Program-made: the position numbers and the translations under genes
In this document: positions 49,070-59,352 of the stretch, one piece after another
Layout of the letters: every line of letters starts with the position of its first letter
Position numbering within the stretch: the stretch's first letter is position 1
DNA from: Agapanthus africanus
Taxonomy: Eukaryota; Streptophyta; Magnoliopsida; Asparagales; Amaryllidaceae
Assembly (NCBI GenBank): GCA_030015575.1
Contig: CM057347.1
Span: 405,574,248 to 405,638,247, forward strand
DNA: 64,000 bases
Direction of reading: 5' to 3'
Notes under the pieces: generated by a model
The model's input: only the letters and a program-made list of their open reading frames with translations
Told to the model about the DNA's origin: nothing
Database searches by the model: none

Positions 49070-49320
49070 AGTTTTGCTAAAGAGGTCACTCCCGGTGAAG
49101 GGATCTCGGCTCTTTCCTCATCGAATAAGGTGCAGGACATATCATATATATCACTGTGCAAAGCAAAACTCTAAAAGCAATCAAAAGACAAATCGAGTTT
49201 TGTAGCATCTGCCAGTTTCGCTAAAGAGGTCACTCCCGGTGAAGGGATCTCGGCTCTTTCCTCATCGAATAAGGTGCAGGGTATATCATATATACCGCTA
49301 TGCAAAGCAAAACTGCAGCT
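49070..49320 (-). repeat. Tandem duplication in the B leader (about 144-bp period)
   Basis: Two copies of the CGGTGAAGGGATCTCGG block, homologous to the A2 pair at 7966-8240. Confidence 0.75.
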
Positions 49321-49690
49321 ACCCTTTTTATAAAGTTTTGATTCTACAACATCTTTTAGGTTTCTTTTCTTTTTATTAATCTCATTAATAAAAAATCCCA
49401 TCAGCTTATGCTTCCTAAGCATCACAGATAAATACGACGTACACTTATGCCATCCGCATTTGCCTCGATGTCCCCTCGTGCACCGTTAGGTTAGGTAACT
49501 AACGACAGAGCAGGGCAGGGCTAGTGCGGGTGTAAAACATAAGTAACGTCTATATAATATATCATATATACTATATACTGTATCCATCACAGCATATCAA
49601 ATGATCACATCACAGATATCGCAGCAGAAACATAGATATAATGTGGGATTGTTTCCTGATTTAAAATCAGGAAAGCCTACAGAAGAGGCA

Positions 49691-50050
49691 TCACGTGCTA
49701 ACACGTGACCAGCAGTCACGTGTTGGCATGTGACATTTAAAAAGCGGCTTCAAAGGCACATTAGTTCCCTGATCAAATCAAGGAAAGGGCTTCAGAAGAG
49801 GTCACGTGCTCACACGTGGCCAGGGGTCACGTGTTGGCACGTGACATTTAAAAGCAGCGGACTCATTCTCTGATTAAATCAAGAAAAAGGCTCCAGACGA
49901 GGGTCACGTGCTCACACGTGACCATGGGTCACGTGGTGGCACGTGATGGCTAAGCAGCGGCCAGAAGGAAAAGCGCAAAAAGAAGAAGAGGGCTCGTGAC
50001 CAGGGGTCACGTGCCCACACGTGACCAGGGGCCACGTGGCCACACGTGAC
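49691..50050. promoter_or_regulatory. Array of 15 CACGTG (G-box) motifs
   Basis: Four groups of three or four CACGTG hexamers, mostly as GTCACGTG...CACGTGAC pairs, each group with copied flanking text. The array lies about 320-680 bp upstream of the TATA box of S. G-boxes bind plant bZIP and bHLH factors (established); function here is inferred. Six more CACGTG occur at 51169-51350. Confidence 0.8.
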
Positions 50051-50371
50051 CGGCTTTCAAAGCCTATTTATTTAACAGAATCAAATTCTGAAGAGATCAC
50101 TCAAATCTTTCCAGAGGAAAATGATTATTTGGAACCGATTGAATTAAAAATTTAAAGGGGATTAAATATCACCAATCTATGGAAAAATCTTGAATTTGGA
50201 AAGATTTCCCCTTAAAATCTAACCGAAATAACAAAGGAAAATCTCTGGATTTAAAATCCAATGGTGAATAAAATTCACCTAATAATCCAAAGGTCCAAAT
50301 GAATGATGAATACAAATCAAATCTCTCAATGAAAGATTCATCAAAAAACTAATTGATTCCGCTGCTTTTCC

Positions 50372-50379
50372 TATAAATA
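50372..50379 (+). promoter_or_regulatory. TATA box of S
   Basis: TATAAATA in CCTATAAATAGG, followed by a purine-rich GAGAGA start region. Confidence 0.6.
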
Positions 50380-50533
50380 GGGGCCAAGAGACAGAGAGAT
50401 CGATATAGAGGAGGATCGATAAAAAGAGAGAGAGAAAAAATAGAGCCTTGATACTTTGGAGGAATTTGGATCTTCTGCAAAAGAAAAGCTTAGGTAAGAA
50501 AGGGAAGGCCTTAAAAGAGAATTTAATTTTCAA

Positions 50534-51705
50534 CAGAGTTTAACTCTGATATTAAAGAGAAGAACATAGTTCTCTCTTTAGTGGAGGATCTATAAAGTGC
50601 ACATCTCCCCTTGAATTGAGAATTTAATTCTCATTAGGGTTGAGATCCTGCCATGCAGATCCAAAGTATAGAGAGGGAATGGAAGCTTGAGAATTTAATT
50701 CTCACAGAACTATAGGAATTTAATTCCTTTAAAATAAAATTAGGGTTTGACCCTATGTTATGGGAATTTAATTCCTTCAGAATGAACAGAATCAGGGTTT
50801 AACCCTAGTTAAGAACTTAGTTCTGTTAAAATAGCAGGAATTTAATTCCCTTAAGAAAGAAGAAATTAGGGTTTCACCCTATGACAGAATCTCATTCCTC
50901 AGAATAATTCTCTAAAAGAGAGTGGGAACTTAATCCCTTAAAGTTGTTATTAGGGTTTAACCCTATGATAGAATGCAGTTCTTTACATATATGAGGAATT
51001 TAATTCCTACAGAAAATTCAGAGTTCAACTCTATCCCAGAATATAAATCTTCAGAAGGAAATAGGAATTTAATTCCTCAAAAAATTATTGTTAGGGTTCA
51101 ACCCTGCGAAGAATTTAATTCTTAAAAAGATTAACAGATCTTCCAAAAAACATACAAAGAGGCAGGGTCACGTGCTACCACGTGACCCCCGAAAAGATCC
51201 ACAAGAAAGGCCCTTTGAGGCAGTGCCTCACGTGACCCTTGGCGGAAGCTTTAACATACAAGCACCAAGATGCCCATCACGTGACAGCACGTGATGCTGC
51301 AAAGTATTCAATGCTTTTGACAGAATAAAATAAAGGGAGGGTGCCCTCACGTGTTACCACATGACCCCTCTTGCCTTAGTGTTTAACACTAAATTGGAAC
51401 CCTTGAGCCCAGTGTTAAACACTGTTTTGCCTTAGTGTTCAACACTAATTAAAGAGCTTTCTTGCAGTGTTTAACACTGAATTTCTTAGTGCTTAACACT
51501 AAATTAAATCTCTGTTGACAGAGTTTAACATTAATTTTCTTAGTGTTCGACACCAAATTAAAATCTCTGCCACCAGTGTTTAGCACTGATTATCTTAGTG
51601 TTTAACACTAATTTAAGATCCCTGTTGCTAGTGTCTAACACTGACTTGCCCTAGTGTTTAACACTAATTTAAACCCCCTGTTGCTAGCGTTTAACACTAA
51701 TTTCA
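50534..51705. repeat. Array of small inverted repeats with TTTAA centre
   Basis: Dozens of 13-15-nt units of the form arm-TTTAA-complementary arm. Examples: CAGAG/CTCTG at 50534, GAGAA/TTCTC at 50618 and 50689, AGGAA/TTCCT at 50714, then AGGG/CCCT units, and from about 51370 AGTG/CACT units. Arms differ between groups but stay complementary. It lies downstream of the S TATA box, so it would be transcribed. Confidence 0.75.
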
Positions 51706-51997
51706 GCCCAATTGGCTAAATATCCAGAGGCAAAGCCTCTTCTCTAATGGACCAACAGAGGGCCAATATCCCAAACATGATTGGACTTAGCCCAAGCTGG
51801 CCACAAGTCCTCAATTCAAATTCAACTGAGCCAACGGGCTCATAATATAATTAATTGGTCTTGATTCCAAATTGGGCCAAAGATTATTTAATCTACCTCG
51901 GTTCAAGGGTACATCTCTTCACTCCTTTGATACATGGCGTTGTAATTCCTCAACGTCTTCAAAGAGGTGACGGGTCCCGATGACCACATATTGATAC

Positions 51998-52357
51998 GGA
52001 CTGTGGAGTCTCTAAATCCACGGACTATGAGGTCCTTAACCTTGACCGTGATATCTTAAAACTAACATCGGACTGTGGAGTCCCTAAATCCACGGACTAT
52101 GAGGTCCTTAACCTTGACCGTGATGTCTTAAAACCAACAACGGCTTGTGGAGTCCCTAAATCCACGGACTATGAGGTCCTTAACCTTGACCGTGATATCT
52201 TAAAACTAACATCGGACTGCGGAGTCCCTAAATCCACGGACTATGAGGTCCTTAACCTTGACCGGGATGTCTTAAAACTAACTACGGACTGTGGAGTCCT
52301 TAAATCCACGGACTATGAGGTCCTTAACCTTGACCGCAACGTCTTAAAACTAACATT
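51998..52357. repeat. Five 72-bp tandem repeats, then about 27-bp repeats
   Basis: Units start at 51998, 52070, 52142, 52214 and 52286 with few differences. Each holds GGACT-GTGG-AGTCC and GGAC-TATGAG-GTCC inverted pairs. Three shorter units around GGACCGCAATGTCC (about 27 bp) follow to about 52437. Confidence 0.9.
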
Positions 52358-54389
52358 GGACCGCAATGTCCTTAAACTACCCATGGACCGCAATGTCCTT
52401 AAACTACCTACTGACCGTAATGTCACTAAACTAAACAACAGAGCCCCCCCTTTTATTGCTCTCTTATTGGATCTAAACGATCCCGTTAAGTTGATCTTAG
52501 TCTAAAAACTAGACTAACATATCCTTAACAAACGTTTAAGTCGATCTTAGTCTCAAATGTGACTAACGTATCCTTAAACCCAAACCCCCAAACCCAAATC
52601 TAAGATAATACGGATTTGGACTAGTCCACGCCCTACGGGCGACGACATAACTCAGTCTCCGTATACAATCCACGGGAAACTAAACATAAAATAAATACAC
52701 ACGACACGAAGTGACCATCTGGAGAAGGAGAAAGTGGTTACCGCAATGCGGTAGCGTAATTAACTGCAGGGGCTTATGCCTGCAGGGAAGAGCGTCCCCA
52801 CAATCAAAAACCCCTCAAGCGAGGGGGAATATGACGAAGTCTGCTACATCGGATGCATCCGTTCAAACCTTCGATATACGGTGCCATAAATCAACTTGGC
52901 ATCTTCGGAGAGGTAGACGGATAGCACCAATTAGCATCTGCCCCGAGCCTCAGGTGAGACGACTCGCGCCGTCGTTCGGAGGGGAACAGGGATATAATAG
53001 GACGTCCATATTTAGTATTTAGCCAACAATAGAAAATACGGATTCCACAGTCATGATGAATAGCCAAGCCCACACCCTGGACCCCTACGAGAGCGGCAAG
53101 CGACCCTACCAATTCTGGAGTTTAGGAGACCCGGTCTCGACACCTCGAGATGGCCTCCCACTGAACCCTAGAACCCGGTCACCTGTGCTCCCCTCCTTGC
53201 GTCCATCCTAATGCGGAAAAGTAAATAATATACAACACTGGTGGCATCAACCTCAACCTGGAAGTGCCCCAAATAAAAGAATATTACATTACATTTGAAT
53301 TTACATGAATGAAAATATAAAACTCTCATCTCACATAAAACCCCCGGCTATTCAATTGCGACAATCCTGCACATCATATCTCAGCAACACATAATATCTC
53401 ATATCATCAACGTAAGTAAGTATGCATACACCGATCGTCGTCGATATATAGCAACGACAACCGGCAATACAACTACATACCACACTTACGGTCACAGAAA
53501 AGAAATTGTAAAACTACAATATTTGGAATCCATAATCACTTTAGACATCGTAAATCCGAAATATTACATACTTCGCATTTCATGCCTAACACAATGAATT
53601 CCACATATTGTATCACATTCCAGATAAATAGACAGTATTAAACTTTTCAAACAGATAATCAAATACCCAAAATTTCCTAAACTGCTCAACACTTGAGCGG
53701 AGTTCAAATAATCCGGAATGTGTCACAGTAGTAGTGGTCCAGCCGTAGATTGGTCAAGCCAACGCCTCACATGTGGCACGCCGTACTGCCCCAAACCCGA
53801 AGGTTCAAAAGGCAGTTCAAGACGGTCACATAATCGAGTTAAGGTTTGTTGTCTTCTAGAGGGTCCACCACAAAACTTGCACGTATTTGCGAAAGATTTA
53901 AACTCGAGAAAAGATTCAACACTTGAAAAATTTTCGTGTCGGGAAAAATTGAGTTAATGATATCCATTCGAACATTTTAACAGATTCTAAATATCCGAAA
54001 AAACAATAACGAATTTAAAATTCCCGATCGAATCGACGATTACAAAATAAGCCCCAGAATACTCAACACTTGAGTTAGATTAAAAATACCCATAAAATAG
54101 TAACCACAGAGACATGAATTACTGTGCAAAACTACATCCCTAATACCTTTACCCTACCGCGGAACCGCCGCCAAAGGTGGGTAATTGCCGCGGTTCTGCG
54201 GCCATGTTGAGGAATTGGGGGCACGTTTTTCACCATAATTCTTATATTTTCTTGCTGAATTTTTTAGGTACTTTTAATTCAGAAAAATCATAGTTTTTGA
54301 AAAATATCCAGAGAGGGGTTCATTTTCGTCTGTTCGGGTTCGATCGGAGTTTTAACTTCGTAAACATGTCGCCTAATACTCTAGCTAGG

Positions 54390-54401
54390 CTCTGATACCA
54401 C
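54390..54401 (-). other. Primer binding site of B
   Basis: Minus-strand TGGTATCAGAGC, one base inside the LTR end; exact initiator Met-tRNA match. Confidence 0.93.
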
Positions 54402-54402
54402 T

Positions 54403-56597
54403 GTAGGGTTCCTAGGCATACTTGTGATGGTTCATAAAGCATCAAACATGCCCGAATAAAATTTTACAGGTGCCGAACAACCCAAAGACGGGATCTTTGC
54501 TAGATTATTAGGGTTTAGCATGCAAGATAACATATTTAAAGCTAAGTGTGAGGGATTACAACCTTTGTAGTCTATTCCTTCGCTTTACAAGCTCCGAGTA
54601 GAAGTCCCTTCACTGCAATCCACGATCTCCCGGACTCAAGAGAGGCTCCACAACTCGAACGATCCATGCTAGCTTGAAGTGTTCCGATTCTCCGATGATC
54701 TACGTCGAAATTGCTATAACCCAAACTTTCTCACTCTAAAGAGATGAACACCCTAATCTAATGGGCTAGATTAGATGAGGATGATTGAGTAGTATTTATG
54801 CTATCTTTTTATTTCACTTTCTCACAATAAATCATCACAAAAGGAATTTTTAGTGAGCTTTTTTTCAAACTCAAGAGAGAAGAAGATGAAGAAAAATGAA
54901 GAGAATCATCCTTTTGTGATGAATAGTAGATAAATGTATATGATTGATTATGGAACCATGGTCAAGGATGAGAGGCTAAAAGTTTGTAGAGAATAAACTA
55001 GAGTTAGGGTTTGGTTAGGTTAAGGATAAGTATCAACCATAATATCTTAACCAAGACAAAATAGAATCCTTCTAGAATGAACAAGAATGAGCTAACCCTA
55101 ATCAAACCCTAATCCCATTTTATCATCCTTAAACATGTTTCATAATAAATCATTACATGTCACAATAATATATATATCACATATATATTATATATTTGCA
55201 ACAAAAGAAAATAATACAATTAACATATATCGCATATATATCAATGTATTAATCCGGTGAGAAAATGAAATAATAAAGCGAGCCAATATTAAATAATGTA
55301 ATACAATATATCATATATATCATTATACATTAAATCATCGAATCAACACTTGATCCAACGATCCGGCTATATCGAATATAACCGACTAATATATCATGTA
55401 CCGATTCATCGAATCAACACTTGATTTGATGTCCCGGTTCATATCTACATATCGCGATAATATAATACGGTATCTCATATCGCATTATCCTCGGTCCTGC
55501 ACATATCACATATGTGCCTCTACTCCGTTTTGCCTGAGCCAAGAAACCTCTGTGTAGGACTCTAAAGAATCGTCAATACGCCGGTAGCAGGTGATGATCA
55601 TATCAAACACCCACAAGATGCAAGCGGTCAGCTAAACGTAACAGCCACCCAGGTATTGAGCGATCAGAAGATCAACAAGCTAGCCTGTCCGTTCTCCTGT
55701 GAATCCAATCAGTAACACTCCCGTACAGTCCGGTCTGTTCGTCTGATATGTCGCATATCAAGTCTAGGGGTGGTATACGTCAGACCCCAGTAACCGATAA
55801 GTCGTGTCGATGTGAGGCTCATAACAGGTCGAGAAACTACTAGTAACACTTACCAGTAAATCTCTATATCAGCCCTAGCCAGGGACTTCCAGTTATAGCC
55901 AATCGAACACAGCACGACATCAACTCCCTATACCGGGAGAGACGAATCCCCTCCTATCGCTCATTGCCTCCATGTGATTCGGGACTGTACCCAAAAGCTA
56001 CCGTTTTGCATGCCCTCTTGGACGTGCTAAGGTGGAAATCAAAGCACAGTGGGAATCATACAAGACTCTATGACAATCTCAGGTCTACAGACTACCCTGT
56101 ACCAGTGTCACCGGAGAACTACCATCTGACGTGTGGTATATCACCATCTGGGAGTTCTTGGCGAGTCCGTCCAGTGTACCCAGTCTCCAGTGAGCACCCG
56201 TACACCATCTCTGATGTCAAACACCGATGGATATGGGATCATCCATCGCCCATCATATGGGTCAAGATGCGTATACGCTAGTCTACTCTGGTGTATCGAT
56301 GCCCTGTCTCGATATACCCTCGACTAGGAACTGTTATAGGATGTACTCATTGACTACTATGGCCCTACTAGTATGATCTCATCATAGCCCCAGCAGTCGA
56401 GTACAGATCCTAAGGGCTTTATCAACATGTGAGAGTAAGACAGTAAACCAATACAAGTCAACATGTTAAGATAAAGTGAAACCAAATAGCATACTATCAT
56501 GACGAGCAGGAAAGTCCTCTCTGTATATATCCTAGCATCCATCATAATATACATCATATGTACAACAATGGCCTCTAGGGCATATACATAACTAACA
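54403..56597 (-). repeat. B 5' LTR (2195 bp)
   Basis: Near-identical to 42811-45004. The donor-like ACAAAG|GT on the minus strand lies at 54562-54561. AT-rich; no gene. Confidence 0.95.
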
Positions 56598-56602
56598 AGA
56601 AT

Positions 56603-58822
56603 TTCATTACAAAAACTCTCAAAAATTTCCAAGTCCTAAGTTGTACAAGTGGAGTTAGCAAGAGGCGGAGTTCTGACGACGTTTCGAGGAGATTCCAGCG
56701 ACGAAACGACGTCCCGACTGTTCCTAAAGTTTCCTCCTCCTCTCTTCCTTCTTAATAGCTTGCAAGTCCCCTTTCCCCTTCTCTTTTTCTATTCTAAAAC
56801 TCCTCTTTTTCAATACTCGTCAGAAGCGGAGTTATTCCGACTTCCGATGCGTTTTCCTTTAAAATACTCCACTTTTCTTAAACAATAAAATACCATATTC
56901 TCATATAATGTTTAACAAACATAAATAAACATATTAGAAAAGGTTTCATCCCAAAATAAATCATTTTGCAATTTCTATTTCACTTTTACAGTAAAATACC
57001 ATCATGTTACATACAACTTGTAAATGTTCAATTTAACCGTATTACCTTTAGATAACTCACGAGGTAATGATCTACCTCATCACAACACATATTTTTGACA
57101 TAGCACTATGAATTTTGGGATTCTAAGTTATGGGAAAATACGCTTTTACGAATAAATACCTTAAACAATTAAAAACCGTTTTCTTTAAAAAGGGTGTTAA
57201 TTAAATTCCTTACAATTGTGCCTCTACAACCCATTTTGGGGAACCCCGATCGGGATGGTGCGGGTTATCGCACGTCCTCAGGCCTAGTAGAGTGAGATGC
57301 AGACCTCCACAAGGAGCATTCGATCTCGATTGAGTTTTTAATGCAATTTTTAAGAAAATGAGATTTTTATAAAATAAATAAAATTTATTTTTATTAAATA
57401 TATAAATATATATATATATATATGAAGATTATCAAAAGGTCTATTTTAAATATATTATATAAATATTCTATGTTTTCTAAATCAAAGGAATCACCATTAC
57501 ATGAAACTACCATTTTAATAAAGTACAAATTCCAATTCTTTATTAAAATACCATATATAATGAAAACTAGGATTTACTCACTAGAAAATTCATTTTTATA
57601 AAATATACATCTATGAAAACCCTAAAGACGATAATTAAATACTTGAAGTGTATTTTAAAATTATATCAAAACTATTTTTACATAAAACCCTCTCAAGTTA
57701 TATTAAATTACAATAAGGACCCTAGTAAATATAGGTTTAAGCGGGACCGGTCTCTTGAGCCTCGGGGAGCCGGAGAAAGTGGGCGCTTGCCTATCTAAGG
57801 TAGACAATCTAACAACGGTGTTATCAACACGGTAATTGTCTTGGAAAAAGACACAAATCCTGTCGTCCATGTACAGCAGTTACCGATAACATCAAAACTA
57901 ATTCAGGACTTTAATTTCTTTTCAAAGTGTCTGACTCAGACGGTGCCTCAATCTAATCAATATTACTTGAATATGATTCAAGTATAAAATACAATACAAT
58001 ATGAATCCATGAATACTAGAATTCAATCTATATTGACTGAACCGAATCATGGATATACTCTGATTACATAACTATCCATTTATATCCATTCTGTTTACTG
58101 ATATCATGGTTTCGGCAAGTCATCCATCTATATAACAAAACAATACATTTCAATACAAAATACATTACGGGGTTTTAAAGGGGTACACTAGTATGGAATG
58201 TGTTAGAAGTGGCACGAGACGGTCACTTTAATACACCTAACCTGAATATCCACTGCTGTTGTACCGTGGCTGAATGGTTCCTTGTGCTCCGTATACCTTA
58301 GTCACCGAAATAGTGGGATTCCTCTCGTATACACTAGCATATTCTGCACCAAGCTACAAACAACCGTGTAAACATTATAATCAAACATTACTAGTTATAC
58401 TCCCTTTCTATCTATTCTATCTTTACCCATCTTTGGGACTTACCGAGCGATTGTTCGCCGACGACATTCCTTTTCTTCTTTCTTTGGAATGTTGTCTGGT
58501 GGATCGGACTCACTGGAGATCGAGCCCAGTATTGATGACTTGGAGCAGTTAGCCTTTGACCCCGAGCTTTAGAAACTTGTACATACTTTTCATTTCAGTT
58601 ATGCTATTGTTTAGGCATTGCTTTCTATTCATGTATTTACATTTCCAGTTGTACCTGTAAAAGAATGTTTAATAAATAAAATTGTTGTTCATTTATATTC
58701 CTGTCTCTTGTGCATATTTTACTTTATATTTCTTAGATGCGCTTAGCATATTTACTTCGGAGTAAATACGTAGCGGATCTCAACGCGTCCCCTCCTCGTA
58801 TACCGGGAAGCGAGGCGTGACA
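56603..58822 (+). repeat. G 3' LTR, second part
   Basis: Continues 24896-27109 of the 5' LTR to the terminal GGCGTGACA. It includes a TA microsatellite (about 57405-57422) longer than in the 5' copy. The donor-like GTAAG of the 5' LTR is GCAAG here (about 56760). No gene. Confidence 0.95.
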
Positions 58823-59352
58823 CTAAGTATGTCGTGCATTGCCGAGGCATAGTGTTCGGTAGCTATGTAGTGTTTTTCTGTCGCATAGATATGTGGATTG
58901 GTTAGGACAGTCGTACGGTCATGTTGGCATTGTCAAGGACACGTACGAGTGGGTTTAACGCAATCAAGATAATGACAGGTTGAACTTGACAAGGACTCTT
59001 TGATATGTTGGCATTGTCAAGGTCACTTGGGTCCTAGGGGTAAAAACCACATCGGGAGTTTCAAATATACAGGAAACTTTCTAGGCATGCGCATACCTTC
59101 TGGAGTATGGTGACTTGAGTGGCTTCCATCAAGTTATCATGCGGTGTTAGTTGGATCCCGATTCCCACTAATGAGTAGGTGTTACTCCTCGGGTGATTTT
59201 AGATGATCCCGACTAATTCTTCTTTTAGGGTTTGAGGGAGAATTCGAGGAAACAGTGGGATCCATCCTGATTATATAAAGTAATTAACCAATCTAATTTA
59301 GGTTAGAGTGCACGCTGATTGTTTCTTTTCTCTCTCTCTCTTTGGTAGCGAC
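58823..59352 (+). other. F leader, third part
   Basis: Continues from 24284 after the G insertion: the TTGGCATTGTCAAGG repeats, then the conserved stretch with TTCTTTTCTCTCTCTCTC (about 59320-59342) and GGTAGCGACCATGG at the gag start. Noncoding. Confidence 0.8.

Larger units (their letters stand above)
49642..53028 (+). mobile_element. S: 3.4-kb TG...CA insert, probable solo LTR
   Basis: Aligning the B and A2 leaders shows extra DNA from TGTGGGATTG (49642) to GCCAACA (53028). It has no protein gene. It contains a CACGTG array, a TATA box at 50372, an array of small inverted repeats and 72-bp tandem repeats, arranged like U3 followed by a long R-U5. It has no internal direct repeat of its ends, so one LTR rather than a two-LTR element. 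The duplication is not clean: ATAGA occurs at 49632-49636 and 53029-53033, leaving 5 extra bases at the left. Orientation is taken from the TATA box. Confidence 0.6.
48295..54388 (-). other. B leader (noncoding), interrupted by S
   Basis: On the minus strand an acceptor-like CTCTCTCTCTCCAG (from about 48308 to 48295) lies 9 bases before the gag ATG. Further up are the duplicated block (49070-49320), the conserved hairpin (49449-49540), insert S (49642-53028), and 53030-54388, which matches the A2 leader at 8870-10200. No gene is supported; frames at 52711-53022 and 53718-53957 are not conserved. Confidence 0.75.
42811..56597 (-). mobile_element. Ty1/copia element B (Angela-like) in the G 3' LTR
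   Basis: LTRs at 42811-45004 and 54403-56597, PBS, polypurine tract and 5-bp duplication AGAAT (42806-42810 and 56598-56602). It lies on the minus strand, 13,787 bp including the 3.4-kb insert S. Coding is confined to 45048-48285. Nearly all of gag is missing. The LTRs differ by about 6% in the first 340 bp and less further on by eye. It is younger than G and older than S. Confidence 0.95.
24285..58822 (+). mobile_element. Ty3/gypsy chromovirus-like element G (Tekay/Del type)
   Basis: TG at 24285 and CA at 58822 bound the element. The flanks CTACG (24280-24284) and CTAAG (58823-58827) are a 5-bp duplication with one change, and the F leader reads across them. Removing H, B and their duplications leaves about 10.6 kb: LTRs of about 2.8 kb, gag, protease, RT, RNase H, integrase and a chromodomain-like end. 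Pol order, FIDD and LTR length fit Tekay/Del. The two LTRs differ by roughly 10% in the first 186 bp by eye, so this is an old insertion. Confidence 0.88.

Noticed and set aside
51998-52357. CRISPR-like array (regular repeats)
   Set aside because: The repeats are contiguous 72-bp units without unique spacers, in plant retrotransposon DNA.
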